This document shows positions 19,105 to 28,275 of a stretch of DNA of 64,000 nucleotides, piece by piece. Positions within the stretch are counted from its first letter, which is position 1. The number at the start of each line of letters is the position of its first letter. A program made the position numbers and the translations under genes. The notes below the pieces were generated by a model. The model did no database searches. It was not told the origin of the DNA and saw nothing but the letters and a program-made list of their open reading frames with translations. Origin of the DNA: Gammaproteobacteria bacterium HGW-Gammaproteobacteria-15 (GTDB taxonomy: Bacteria; Pseudomonadota; Gammaproteobacteria; Enterobacterales; Alteromonadaceae); contig PGZF01000004.1 in assembly GCA_002840125.1 (NCBI GenBank), forward strand, positions 248,001 through 312,000, written 5' to 3'.

Positions 19105-19272
19105 CTCAGCGATTCTCGGTGCATTGGCAAAGATGCACAAAGCGGTTGCTGCAAAATTAACTTGATAAATTTGCGTAATACGCAATAATGTGAAGAAAAC
19201 GTAAAAGCAAAGAGTGTTGTTGGCGGCATATTTGCTCTTGGCACCCAATCGCGTACGGGAGAGATCTCTGTT

Positions 19273-19527
19273 ATGGACCGCAATGTTAACGCAAAGTCGG
19301 TAGCGCATATTGTGTTTAGTGAGAAAACTGTACACGGTGACAATATTCCTTGTGCTTACATTGACTTACGAAACCCAACTGAATGTATTCTGGAGCAGGA
19401 TAAAACCGGGATCTGGCTGACTTTGGCCATTAAAGCAGAGCTGATGGACGAGTTGGCTTTAGCCTGGTGCCAGCAGCGTAAGTTTACCTGGAGTGACGCC
19501 GGGCAACCAGACAACATAAAAGCGTAA
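19273..19527 (+). CDS. Hypothetical 84-residue protein
   Basis: This small soluble protein is preceded by GGGAGAG. It is mixed alpha/beta and ends in a polar tail. It lies divergent from the XRE regulator and just before another unknown gene, which suggests a short operon. I do not recognise it. Confidence 0.5.
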   Translation: MDRNVNAKSVAHIVFSEKTVHGDNIPCAYIDLRNPTECILEQDKTGIWLTLAIKAELMDELALAWCQQRKFTWSDAGQPDNIKA

Positions 19528-19543
19528 ATTGCATAGTGCTGGT

Positions 19544-20311
19544 ATGGTAAAGAACTTCTTAAAACGCATTACCGGCCGCGGCTTTCATGGCGGGCCAGAT
19601 GCCTATAGGCGCTTTAACTATAAAGTGCTGTTAGATAAAGACTTACTGGCGTTTTGTATTCCGTGCACCAGCCCGATGGCATTTCCGGTGTTGTTTCCTT
19701 ACCAAACGCCCGGCTGGTTCGAGCTACACACCGATCAGCGCCAGCTGCATCGTTTTGTCTGTATAAACCAGCAACAATATTGGTATAGCGGGCATTTTTT
19801 AAGAACGCACGGCGAACCGCTGGGGCAGCTAATGCTATCGATCTGGCTAAAGCAGGTGACAGAGGGTAAACGCATTGCACGGCATAATGTTGAGTTGTTA
19901 GGCCACTATCTGAGCGGGCAGAGCAACGATGCAAACGGCAGTTATATTTCTGGTAGAGCTGCGCAGTTAAAGCACGCTTTACAACACTACGAAGCCTGCA
20001 GACACAGCAATAAATTACTTGGCGGGCAAATGCAGCAATACGCTGCGTTACGGCACAAAGAGCAACTACCGCAGTGCTACAGTGTTAAAAGCTTTGGCAG
20101 CCAGCAATGGCTGCATTACACCCATGCCAGCCGGGCTTTTACCCGGCAGTATCACTACTATTGTTACCCGTTATCAGAGCAGTTTTACTTAAAAATCCGT
20201 TTTGCGTACAAAGCAAATTTACCGGCCTATTTTCACTACTGGCATGCCAACGCCCGTGCGGCACAGCAAAGCATTATGCAAAGCGTAAAGCTTAGACTGC
20301 ATGATGTGTGA
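19544..20311 (+). CDS. Hypothetical protein, Tyr/His-rich
   Basis: This protein of about 255 residues starts at ATG 19544 (a TTG at 19529 is an alternative; both lack a good ribosome-binding site). It is rich in His, Tyr, Gln and Trp, with a His/Tyr-dense segment (TRQYHYYCYPLSEQFYLKI) near the end, and has no signal peptide or membrane helix. It follows the 84-residue gene closely. No family recognised. Confidence 0.5.
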   Translation: MVKNFLKRITGRGFHGGPDAYRRFNYKVLLDKDLLAFCIPCTSPMAFPVLFPYQTPGWFELHTDQRQLHRFVCINQQQYWYSGHFLRTHGEPLGQLMLSIWLKQVTEGKRIARHNVELLGHYLSGQSNDANGSYISGRAAQLKHALQHYEACRHSNKLLGGQMQQYAALRHKEQLPQCYSVKSFGSQQWLHYTHASRAFTRQYHYYCYPLSEQFYLKIRFAYKANLPAYFHYWHANARAAQQSIMQSVKLRLHDV

Positions 20312-20407
20312 CTTTACAAAATACGCTAGGATAGGCGCCTGACAGCAAATTTACCGGCAGATATTGTTCTGTGGCCGGGTTTTGAAGAGATTTACTAAGG
20401 ACATCAT

Positions 20408-20899
20408 ATGAACAACAGCGCGCTTTATATCGCTCTGGAACATGCAGTACCGGGCTTTGTCGCGGCCAATGTAGTAATACCCGGGGTAGATGAACGCCAG
20501 GGTATCTATAAAGAATTGTTTTGGCTGGATGCACTGCTGGGGAAAGATTTTCATTGTTATGTTGAATGGAAAGAGTTTGATCCCTGGGCTCTGGCTAATA
20601 TGAATAAGTTGGTGCCGATCCGCCAGGCCGGAATAACGCTTGTGACAGACAGCTTATACGATAAACACGGAGCTCCGCTTGGCGAGTTAAATTATTACGA
20701 TGACGGTGGTTTCTTTCTGCCGGTTTTGCAGCAACAACTGCAAACTGCCAATTTGCAACTGCTGGAAATTTGTACCATACAAAATGGTAAGCCTTACCTA
20801 CAGGAAAACCCACGTTTTATCTGCACAACTACCGACCCGGATAAAGTGGCGCAACTACAACAGTGCTTACAGCATAAAGGGCTTGTTCTTGTTGGTTGA
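20408..20899 (+). CDS. Hypothetical 163-residue protein
   Basis: A good AAGGA precedes the ATG. The protein is soluble and acidic, with an alpha/beta look: GFVAANVVIPGVDERQGIY near the start and KVAQLQQCLQHKGLVLVG at the end. It precedes a lipoprotein gene by 16 bases and is probably co-transcribed with it. I do not recognise the family. Confidence 0.55.
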   Translation: MNNSALYIALEHAVPGFVAANVVIPGVDERQGIYKELFWLDALLGKDFHCYVEWKEFDPWALANMNKLVPIRQAGITLVTDSLYDKHGAPLGELNYYDDGGFFLPVLQQQLQTANLQLLEICTIQNGKPYLQENPRFICTTTDPDKVAQLQQCLQHKGLVLVG

Positions 20900-20915
20900 T
20901 TTAAGGTTATTACAC

Positions 20916-21494
20916 ATGCATACCAGGTTATTGTTATTAGTGCTATGCGCTGTTGTGTTGCTTAGTAGTTGCGGTGGAAATGTGCGCTGGATGCACCCGG
21001 ATCCTACACCTGAGTTATTAATTAAAGCCATGACTGATTTACACGGCTTTCATGCATATGGCAGTTTGGGGGATGAAGATAACAGTTTACTCAGCAGTGA
21101 AGAAGCTGAAAAGTTATTGGCAGATACTACTTTGATTACCGCAGAAACCCCGAGCTTTCAGTTTGTTAGTTTTAGCGGGAGAACTATTAGTATTATGGGT
21201 TATAACCCTGTCTACCGTTTGCCGGGAGAAGATCACCGTAGTCCGATTATTTATCGCTACAGCGCTGAATTAAAACGCGCCAGATATGCACTACCACATA
21301 TGGCACCAGTGTCTGGTTCGCTGATTATAACGTCAAAACCCACAGAAAAACTCACACTGTATGTACTGCCAATGGCCCGCCAGCAGATGGTTTACCCAAA
21401 GTTTAACGGGCAAATGACATTTGAATCATTCGCTGGCCGTTATTATGGGATAAGGGTGTTTAGCAGTGATAAAAGACCACATTATATTTTTTAG
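20916..21494 (+). CDS. Hypothetical lipoprotein
   Basis: The start at 20916 (AAGG upstream) gives a classic lipoprotein signal with lipobox LSSC; the open frame extends further upstream but overlaps the previous gene. The 192-residue protein has no Asp right after the lipid Cys, so outer-membrane sorting is plausible. The mature part is beta-rich without recognised domains. It closes a run of unknown genes. Confidence 0.6.
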   Translation: MHTRLLLLVLCAVVLLSSCGGNVRWMHPDPTPELLIKAMTDLHGFHAYGSLGDEDNSLLSSEEAEKLLADTTLITAETPSFQFVSFSGRTISIMGYNPVYRLPGEDHRSPIIYRYSAELKRARYALPHMAPVSGSLIITSKPTEKLTLYVLPMARQQMVYPKFNGQMTFESFAGRYYGIRVFSSDKRPHYIF

Positions 21495-21824
21495 ACACAC
21501 TGAAGGTAATAAAACAAAAATAGTTTGAGCAATCACTTTAAACAGTGTTTTACCTGCCTGTTATCTGCTTATAAAGCACACTGCCGGTTTAAGGCTGCTG
21601 TGGCGCTATTCACATTTTTCTCTGTTTAAGAAAATTCAAACACCGGCACCGGTTTAGCCGGTCTGGCAGCTTGCTGGCAGCAAAAATCAGTGTATTGCAA
21701 TCAAAGTGAACTGGTCTATCTTGTTGGTGGAGTTGTAATTAGCCTGACGGAAAGGGCGGCAGAATAATAACGATAATCTTAGCAAGAACCCTGTTTCAGC
21801 AGAGAAAAGACGAGGACAACCCAA
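21495..21824. other. Intergenic region with lipase promoter
   Basis: No gene is seen in these 330 bases. TTGCAA (21695-21700) and TATCTT (21717-21722) with 16-bp spacing are a possible promoter for the lipase gene. A short hairpin ACCGG-TTTAG-CCGGT lies at 21648-21662 without a T tract. GAGGA precedes the lipase ATG. Confidence 0.4.
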
Positions 21825-22874
21825 ATGAAAAAATCTACCCTGCTTTTGCTGGCGGGCCTGTTAAGCGGCGCTGCGCAGGCCGCTGTGGGCGGTTATCCGG
21901 TGGTATTGGTACACGGTTTTCAGCCGGATAATTTAGCCAGCCGGCCTACCGGCAGCCAGGTAACTAATAATGGTGCCGAGTATTGGGCCGAGTACTGGCG
22001 CGACCGCGCCGATGTGCGTATTGATTGGCCCTCGCAAGAGCGGGTGGCCGGTAAAATTGCCAGTGACTATGTTTGGCCTAAGCTGCAACAGCTGTCACAA
22101 AATGGCACCTGCGCCAGCGGCTGTATTTTTGTGTCGCACTCTACCGGTGATTTAGTTACCCGCTACATTATTGATAACCAGGCGTTGTGGCTGCAAAACG
22201 CGGGCTTACAACCGCTGAATATTGTCGCGACGTTTGATTTTGCCGGTGCTGGCGGCGGGGTAGAACTGGCCGATTTAGCGGTAAATGTCGCTGGTGGCTC
22301 CGGCCTGATTGATGGCGCACTGCGGCTGGCGATCTCATTATGGCTGGGGCAAATACCGTCACCGTCTAACATTGGTGTGTTAAACGATCTGCGGGTAAAC
22401 ACCGCACGCCAGTTAGCGGCCTTTCCCGACAGTCGGGTGCCGCGCTTACGTTTTGTTGGCGCCGGATCTGACTTTTTAGGTGCCACCGGCGCATTTCTGC
22501 CCGGTGAGGATGACGGCGTAGTGGCCAGCCATTCCAGCTGCGGTGCGGCCAGCGCCGGCAGCTTTAACAGTTGTTCACGTAGTGTAGCCTTTGACGGCAA
22601 GTTGGCATCGGTTAGCGGGCCAACCAGCTTTATGCCGTACCATTATCCGATGTTAATGAGCGAAGGCTACAGCCATAGCGATGTTATTGCCAACCGCGCT
22701 GCTGACGAAATAACTGCTGCCAGCAATAGTGTTAACTACCTCAATGGCGAGCGGCTGCAATTTAACACTTTTGAAGAGAACCGGGGCTGGTGGGTGTTTA
22801 GCTCGCGTTATCGCATAGTGCGTAACTCTGATAACACCAGTATGTCTGCGCTGGTGTATCAGGCAGCGAACTAG
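21825..22874 (+). CDS. Secreted alpha/beta-hydrolase lipase
   Basis: This 349-residue protein has a signal peptide ending at AQA. The oxyanion motif VVLVHGF is followed by the nucleophile elbow SHSTG (Ser106). The first Gly of the usual GXSXG is replaced by Ser. Asp in GEDDGVV and His in the MPYHYP region complete a likely triad. Several Cys could form disulfides after export. The acyl-chain preference cannot be read. The next gene starts 5 bases after the stop and encodes a membrane-anchored protein, possibly a partner. Confidence 0.8.
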   Translation: MKKSTLLLLAGLLSGAAQAAVGGYPVVLVHGFQPDNLASRPTGSQVTNNGAEYWAEYWRDRADVRIDWPSQERVAGKIASDYVWPKLQQLSQNGTCASGCIFVSHSTGDLVTRYIIDNQALWLQNAGLQPLNIVATFDFAGAGGGVELADLAVNVAGGSGLIDGALRLAISLWLGQIPSPSNIGVLNDLRVNTARQLAAFPDSRVPRLRFVGAGSDFLGATGAFLPGEDDGVVASHSSCGAASAGSFNSCSRSVAFDGKLASVSGPTSFMPYHYPMLMSEGYSHSDVIANRAADEITAASNSVNYLNGERLQFNTFEENRGWWVFSSRYRIVRNSDNTSMSALVYQAAN

Positions 22875-22879
22875 CACTA

Positions 22880-23923
22880 ATGAAAAAGGCGGTATTGATA
22901 ATAAGCCTGGCGGTGCTGGCAGGCTTATGGTTTTTCTGGCCAGGGCCGGTTGTGGTAGCAGAGCCTGAAACAGCAGCCCAGCCGGCAAAAGCGAAAGCTA
23001 AGATTATTCCGGCCAGCGTTAAACCCGCTGCACCACAGCAAGTAACAGTAACGGAGACAATTTCGGCACCTGTCAGCGAAAGTTTTAAAATACTGGCCAG
23101 CGCTTATGCCGCTGAGCTGGAGTTGCCGCCGTATTCCCGGCCGCTAAGCGCGGATGATGAACACCTGCTGGCGCCAAACCGCTATATCCCACAAACCGTG
23201 CCACTTGAGGGTAGTGCCAGCGCAACGATAGTGCTGCCAAAATTCCGTTTTAGCTACCCCGAGGCGATACCGGTAACGCTGCAGGTAAGCGGTATTCAGG
23301 TGTCGGATGTTAATGTGGCGCTAAGTGCGGAGGGTACAACAACAGTAGTGGCTACAGAGGAAATGCGCGGCACACCGGCTAACTGGTCGGCTACTTTTAA
23401 TGCAGAGGCCGACTGGAACGGCGCTTTTGAAATCAGCGTGAGCTTTAGCGCCAACGGCCAACAGCAAGTGCTGAAAACCGGTATTGAATACAGCCACCCG
23501 GTAGCCACTATCACCGGCGTGGGCGACAGCCGCGGCGCTGGCAGCGATATGCTGATCCCGGTAAAAATAGCTGTACAACAAGGCGGTTACTACCGTTTAC
23601 GCGCTAATTTGTTTACGGAAAAACGCCAGCCGCTGGCTTTGTTAACCGGCAACGCAAAACTAAGCGAAGGGCAGGGTGAAATAACCCTGCGGGCCTTTAA
23701 AGCGGTGCTGCAACAGCAAAGCGGGCCTTATATTTTAGGCACCTTTATGCTGGAAAAGCGCCCGGCAGTACCCGGCGAGCTAACCCAATATGGCGACAGT
23801 GAAAAAGCGGAATATCAGCTGGATTACTTTGCGTTAAGCCAGCTAACTGACGAACCCTGGCAACCCGATGCCGAAGAGCTGCAACGCCTGCAGTTTTTAC
23901 AGCAAATGGCCGGGCAGCAATAA
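22880..23923 (+). CDS. Membrane-anchored periplasmic protein next to lipase
   Basis: This 347-residue protein has one N-terminal membrane helix (LIISLAVLAGLWFFW), then an Ala/Lys/Pro linker to about residue 60 and a beta-rich periplasmic body with Ig-like strands (about 110-300). The C terminus is helical and Gln-rich (ELQRLQFLQQMAGQQ). The topology recalls lipase foldases (Lif), which follow lipase genes, but those are all-helical, so this is not a recognisable Lif. Co-transcription with the lipase is near certain; a helper role is a guess. Confidence 0.55.
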   Translation: MKKAVLIISLAVLAGLWFFWPGPVVVAEPETAAQPAKAKAKIIPASVKPAAPQQVTVTETISAPVSESFKILASAYAAELELPPYSRPLSADDEHLLAPNRYIPQTVPLEGSASATIVLPKFRFSYPEAIPVTLQVSGIQVSDVNVALSAEGTTTVVATEEMRGTPANWSATFNAEADWNGAFEISVSFSANGQQQVLKTGIEYSHPVATITGVGDSRGAGSDMLIPVKIAVQQGGYYRLRANLFTEKRQPLALLTGNAKLSEGQGEITLRAFKAVLQQQSGPYILGTFMLEKRPAVPGELTQYGDSEKAEYQLDYFALSQLTDEPWQPDAEELQRLQFLQQMAGQQ

Positions 23924-23964
23924 CCGCCAGTGCAGTATTACCAGATCTTACCTTACATCCGTTG

Positions 23965-24279
23965 TTATGGTGGCGTTAGCCGACTGCGCCAGTAGCCCGG
24001 CTTTCTGGAGTGATGTGCAAAGGCAATGACTGTAATTACCTGATTGTTTGCAATGGTCACAATAGAGAAAGGGAATCGTTGCAGAATTAATCTTTTGGCA
24101 CCCAGCTTAGCGGCTTTGCCAATTGCCGGTACGAGCGGTGGATTGGGTTCGGCCAGCGTTGCCGTTGCAAGCTCAAAGGCATTAATAAGCTGCTCTCCTA
24201 AACCGGGAAGTTCCAGCTCATACCAGGCTGCGGCTTCAATCAACTCTTCGGTTGCTTCCTTGCTAACCTTTACCTTCAA
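23965..24279 (-). CDS. ParE/RelE-family toxin
   Basis: This 104-residue protein has the ParE fold pattern: VSKEATEELIEAAAWYE helix, PGLGEQLINAFE helix, then beta strands ending in VIAFAHHSRKPGYWRSR. It lies 2 bp downstream of its antitoxin gene on the same strand. ParE toxins poison gyrase and RelE toxins cut mRNA; the target is not evident here. Confidence 0.87.
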   Translation of the reverse strand: MKVKVSKEATEELIEAAAWYELELPGLGEQLINAFELATATLAEPNPPLVPAIGKAAKLGAKRLILQRFPFSIVTIANNQVITVIAFAHHSRKPGYWRSRLTPP

Positions 24280-24281
24280 AC

Positions 24282-24518
24282 TCAGCCCCTTATTTTGGCT
24301 CTTGCACGGGCGATGGCTTCATCTGCATCCAGTAGTTCAGCTTTACCTGATTGAATATCGTTTATCCTGCGGCAAATTTCCGCATCCCAAGCTTCTGTTA
24401 CGCTAATATCGGCGGGCCCGTCTAAACTGGCCATTAAATCATGTGCAAGTTTAGCTCGCTGCTTTTCGGGAAGGGTCATAGCGGCATTGGTTATACTTTC
24501 AAGCTGTGCTGTTTCCAT
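24282..24518 (-). CDS. Addiction-module antitoxin (PF09720-type)
   Basis: This 78-residue protein starts at the Met before ETAQLESI, with GGGATG upstream; an earlier in-frame ATG is less likely. The TLPEKQRAKLAHDLMASLDG helix and the C-terminal DADEAIARARAKIRG are typical of the small acidic antitoxins paired with ParE/RelE toxins. It precedes the toxin gene, the standard order. Confidence 0.85.
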   Translation of the reverse strand: METAQLESITNAAMTLPEKQRAKLAHDLMASLDGPADISVTEAWDAEICRRINDIQSGKAELLDADEAIARARAKIRG

Positions 24519-24576
24519 TGCATCATCCCACACATTGAACAGGGTAATACACAAATGATGTATCAAAATACTCCAC

Positions 24577-25095
24577 TTAACAAGGCCGGTGTTTGTTTAG
24601 CTTACGCTGCAGGGTACGCCGGTGCATCCCCAGCAATTCTGCGGTGCGGCTGATATTGCCGCCGTGCTCGGCCAGCACACGGTGAATATGCTCCCACTCC
24701 AGTTGCTCGGGCGATAACAGTACGGCATTGTCAGCGGTTGCGCCGCTTTGCGGGTTGCCGGTTATAGCCTGTTCCAGTTGTAAAAAATCGACCGGTTTGG
24801 TCAGGTAGTCGTCTGCGCCCAGCTTTACTGCCTGCACTGCATTGGCAATGCTGGCGTAACCGGTAAGCAAAATAATACGGCATTGTGGTAATGCGGCCCT
24901 AATCGGGGCAATAAAGCTTAAGCCCGACTGGCTGGCAAAGCGTAAATCCAGCAAATAGGCCTGCGCCTGTTGGGCAATTAACTGCTCTGCGGTGATGGCA
25001 TCGGCGTACGTGGTGACACTAAAACCGCGCTGGCTAAAGCGCCGGGCCAGTGCGCCAAGCAATACGCTGTCATCATCGACAATCACCAGGTGCAT
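24577..25095 (-). CDS. regA: RegA/PrrA/ActR-type response regulator
   Basis: This 172-residue protein has an N-terminal receiver domain (acidic pocket VDDD, phospho-Asp50 in LLDLRF, Lys in LTKPVD) and a short C-terminal Fis-type helix-turn-helix (NISRTAELLGMHRRTLQRKL). This is the compact layout of RegA, PrrA and ActR, global redox regulators. Its start overlaps the end of the sensor gene by one base, so the two are translated together. Confidence 0.88.
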   Translation of the reverse strand: MHLVIVDDDSVLLGALARRFSQRGFSVTTYADAITAEQLIAQQAQAYLLDLRFASQSGLSFIAPIRAALPQCRIILLTGYASIANAVQAVKLGADDYLTKPVDFLQLEQAITGNPQSGATADNAVLLSPEQLEWEHIHRVLAEHGGNISRTAELLGMHRRTLQRKLNKHRPC

Positions 25096-26405
25096 CAGTT
25101 ATGCCCAACTTTTGGCCGCGGAATATCAATCCGTGTTAGCGTGCCGTTATCCAGGTTGCGCCGGCGCACTGTGCCGCCCAGCCGTTCAATAGACACATTG
25201 GCCAGAAACTGGCCAATACCCAGGCCCTGCTCACTTTGTTGTGGCAACTTACCCAGCTCGGCCAGGCGGTTGTCGGATAAGCCTTCACCAAAATCATAAA
25301 TGCTAATACTAAAGCCACTGTCCTGCAGGGCAATAGCCACCTTTAGCTCAGCGCAACCGTTGGCCACACTGGCATCGGCGGCGTTATCCAGAATATTAAT
25401 CAGCGCCGCGCCAAAACCCTGGCTGTCGGCCAGGGTAAAATCAGCAGCAGTAATGCTTTTATCAATAGCTAAACCAATGTCGGGCCGGCTGTTCAGCCAG
25501 CGGTCTATATGCTGCTCTGTTAGCACAAGCAGTGCCAGTAGCGCATCGTCGCGGCGTAAACTGCCGGCGTCCTGGCGTAGTTGCTGCACAATTTGTTGGC
25601 AGCGGTTTAATTGCAGGCGTAAATCGGTTAGCGCCGGGCTACTGTTGTCATCGGCAATTTCGTCGCAGAGCAAATTCATTGTCTGAATTGGGCTGGCTAA
25701 ATCGTGGGCAGCATTAGCGGCAAAGGTAGCCAGCGCCAGCATTTGTTCATGGCGTACCTGCTGTTGTTGCAGCTCACTGATTTTACGTGACTTTAGTCGG
25801 ATTAAATTGGCCTGGGCATTAATAAACCAGCTGATCAGAATGGCCGACAAAGCAAAAGCCCACCACATTTGCAGCATGTGCTGGTTAAAAGCACTGCCAG
25901 CATCGCTGCTATGCATGTGGCTGTGCTGGGCGTGCTCTGCTTGGTGCAGCAGTTGGTCTAAATCGGGAATGGTTAAATCGCCAATCAGCAACAACAGGCT
26001 GTAGGCCATGATGGCCAGCATGGCAATAACATAACAAACCCGGCCCGGCAGCATTACTGCAGCTACCGCTACCGGCAGTAATAACAACGCCACCAGGCCG
26101 TTACTTACGCCGCCGCTTAATAGCAGCAGGCAGCCCAACAGCAATACGTCCAGGCAGCAGCTAATGGCATAAATACGCGCCAGGTGGCTTTGTGCACCGG
26201 CAAACAGCCGGGGAATAACATTGGTAGAAATTTGCGTCAGCAGTAACAGCCAAATAAGCGGCCAGGAGCTGACAGGGTAGTCAAACAGCCAACCGGCCAC
26301 AGCGGCGGTTGCTTCAAAGCCAATAAGCCCCCAACGAAAATTAGCAAATTGCTGCAGCTGGTGGCGCGGTGATAATTCGGTTGAGATAATCAGTTTTTGG
26401 GCCAT
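25095..26405 (-). CDS. regB: RegB/PrrB/ActS-type sensor histidine kinase
   Basis: This 436-residue kinase has about six membrane helices, the phospho-His234 in NAAHDLASPIQT, and ATPase boxes NILDNAADAS and DFGEGLSDN. Cys269 in NRCQQIV matches the redox Cys of RegB. The quinone-linked heptapeptide GGxxNPF is altered to GGVSNGL (98-104). A His-rich extracytoplasmic loop (residues 154-176, seven His) is unusual and could bind metal. Together these suggest a RegB relative whose input may not be the quinone pool. A RegA-type box lies upstream. Confidence 0.85.
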   Translation of the reverse strand: MAQKLIISTELSPRHQLQQFANFRWGLIGFEATAAVAGWLFDYPVSSWPLIWLLLLTQISTNVIPRLFAGAQSHLARIYAISCCLDVLLLGCLLLLSGGVSNGLVALLLLPVAVAAVMLPGRVCYVIAMLAIMAYSLLLLIGDLTIPDLDQLLHQAEHAQHSHMHSSDAGSAFNQHMLQMWWAFALSAILISWFINAQANLIRLKSRKISELQQQQVRHEQMLALATFAANAAHDLASPIQTMNLLCDEIADDNSSPALTDLRLQLNRCQQIVQQLRQDAGSLRRDDALLALLVLTEQHIDRWLNSRPDIGLAIDKSITAADFTLADSQGFGAALINILDNAADASVANGCAELKVAIALQDSGFSISIYDFGEGLSDNRLAELGKLPQQSEQGLGIGQFLANVSIERLGGTVRRRNLDNGTLTRIDIPRPKVGHN

Positions 26406-26538
26406 AGCTTTACATCGGCTTCAGATAAAAAGACGGCTGCCAGGCAGCCGTTTGCAAAATGTCAGAAAAGACTAAACCATTGCAGCGGTAATGTCATGTC
26501 TGAGCTTTTAGTGTAACCCCGCCAGCGGTTTACGTCGC

Positions 26539-26555
26539 TGTGGCAAATTGTCGCA
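26539..26555. promoter_or_regulatory. RegA-type box upstream of regB
   Basis: TGTGGCA-AAT-TGTCGCA is an inverted repeat fitting the RegA/PrrA consensus (GCGRC...GYCGC). It differs by one base from the site at 34580. It lies 134 bp upstream of regB, so autoregulation is likely. Confidence 0.55.
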
Positions 26556-26741
26556 GCGGTGTATTGGTTTAAAACCGGCAGTTTGTTGCAGCAAAATTTC
26601 TACATCAGAAAAATTCTTGATTTACATTCAATTAGCAGCCTAGACTGGATAAGATTTTGGAACTTGCGGGGTCTTAGCACGCTACTCGCGGGGTTAGATC
26701 CTTTAAATGCCACGAGCAAAGGCCTATAGTATGAGGAAATT
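26556..26741. other. Left edge of the AT-rich accessory island
   Basis: Base composition changes from GC-balanced to AT-rich near 26590. I see no repeat, tRNA or integrase at this edge. A GAGG lies before the first island gene's ATG. Confidence 0.4.
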
Positions 26742-28130
26742 ATGGAAGTAAGAGCAATTGATAAAGATGAATTGAATTCAATCCTCTCTTTGAACGAAGA
26801 CCATTTCAATGATGTAAAAAGCAAAAGAATTGCCCCAGCCAAATTGCAAGAGACGTTTGTTGCATTCGCAAATTCTGATGGTGGGGATATTTATATTGGA
26901 ATTGAAGACCAGAAACAAGCAGGTGAACGTGTTGTTGGTTTTTTCGGGCAGGAAGAAGCCAATGGTATTATTTCAACTCTCTTAGAGGATACAATTCCTG
27001 CTGTTGAAAACCTAAACATAGAGTTCTTGGCGGTGGAAAATAAAGGGCTTATCTTGCATATAGGTATTCCTAAAAGTCCTAAGGTGCATTACACCGCTGG
27101 AGGTGATTGCTATATAAGAGTAAACGCATCAAAGCGGAAAATAAAGGGCGATAGAATAACTCAATTAGGTTACTCAAAAGGTGCCGAGCCTTATGAAAGA
27201 AAAGCCTTAGATAATGTTGATCTAGAAGATATTGCCGATAGTGAACTACTTGCAAAATATATGGAACGTGTGGGAACTCAGCTTGAAAAGGAAGCGTTTT
27301 TAAGGAAACAACGCCTTCTGACTAAAAAGAATGAAGAGAGAGTCCCGAATGTAGGAGCTGTACTTCTATTTGATGAAGAACCACAGGCTACAATGGAGAC
27401 GCGGTGTGCTGTTAAGGTTTACCGTCTAAGGACTACAGAAACAGAATATAAACGTGAACAGCTTGAAGAGATGCCGATTACTATAAATGGTGATGTGGAA
27501 ACAGTTATAAAAAAAACCATTGAACAAGTTGCTAAATATATTGATGGAGCTTCCTTCCAAGATTCTGGAAAAATAATACAGCTTAGTTACCCTGCCGAAG
27601 CCTTGAAAGAAATTTTAGTAAACGCTGTGATTCATAGGGATTATAGTTTAAATGATGATATTCATGTTAGAATTTTTAATAATCGTATTGAAATTCAAAG
27701 TCCTGGTAAACTCCCAGGTTATATGACAATTAATAATCTTTATGATGAACGCTTCTCAAGGAATCCTAACGTCGTGCGAATGTTGCATAATCTTCCAGAC
27801 CCAGTAAACCACGATATCGGAGAGGGTCTTGACACCGCAAAGAATGAGCTTAAAAAAGCGGGTCTAGTAGCGCCCGTCTTCGAAGAAAAAGATAACGCAT
27901 TTTTGGTTACCATAAAGCACCAGAGGATAGCCTCCGTTGAAGAGGTAATATTGCAGTTCTTTGAGGAGAACCCCGGTGCATCCATATCAAATAAATTAAT
28001 ACGCCAACTTAGCGGAGAGGACGATATGCAAAAGGTTAAGATTGCTCTGCAAAAATTGCGGACAAATGGAGATATTAAACTTGAAGACGAAAATGCTACA
28101 GCATTTAACTATAGGTACATTAAAGGGTAA
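26742..28130 (+). CDS. AlbA_2 / HATPase_c_4 protein
   Basis: This 462-residue protein has an N-terminal AlbA_2 (Schlafen-type) domain at about 18-130, with FVAFANSDGGDIYIGIED. A GHKL-like HATPase_c_4 domain follows (about 285-400: ALKEILVNAVIHRDYS with the N-box, then GEGLDTAKNELKKAGL). The C terminus looks like a winged helix. Such proteins are annotated as putative regulators or RecG-like and often lie in phage-defence islands. It is AT-rich and on the opposite strand to its core neighbours. Function unproven. Confidence 0.85.
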   Translation: MEVRAIDKDELNSILSLNEDHFNDVKSKRIAPAKLQETFVAFANSDGGDIYIGIEDQKQAGERVVGFFGQEEANGIISTLLEDTIPAVENLNIEFLAVENKGLILHIGIPKSPKVHYTAGGDCYIRVNASKRKIKGDRITQLGYSKGAEPYERKALDNVDLEDIADSELLAKYMERVGTQLEKEAFLRKQRLLTKKNEERVPNVGAVLLFDEEPQATMETRCAVKVYRLRTTETEYKREQLEEMPITINGDVETVIKKTIEQVAKYIDGASFQDSGKIIQLSYPAEALKEILVNAVIHRDYSLNDDIHVRIFNNRIEIQSPGKLPGYMTINNLYDERFSRNPNVVRMLHNLPDPVNHDIGEGLDTAKNELKKAGLVAPVFEEKDNAFLVTIKHQRIASVEEVILQFFEENPGASISNKLIRQLSGEDDMQKVKIALQKLRTNGDIKLEDENATAFNYRYIKG

Positions 28131-28275
28131 GACTAACCATATAATTCTTCCTAGCGCAGGCAGCTAAAAATAAAAGAACTGGGGGAGATCAAATTTAAAC
28201 AGATTAAATTATGGTAAGTCATCAGGTCAGATTTTATATGGCTCTAATAATTCCCAGAAAATTTAAGGAGAGTAA

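Noticed and set aside
22163..22600. 145-residue minus-strand frame
   Set aside because: It is antisense to the lipase gene, has no ribosome-binding site, and shows no recognisable domain.
22880..23923. Lipase foldase (Lif)
   Set aside because: The position and single anchor fit, but the body is beta-rich while Lif is all-helical, and no Lif motif is visible.
24441..24653. 70-residue plus-strand frame over the antitoxin and regA end
   Set aside because: It overlaps two real genes on the other strand and has no start signal.
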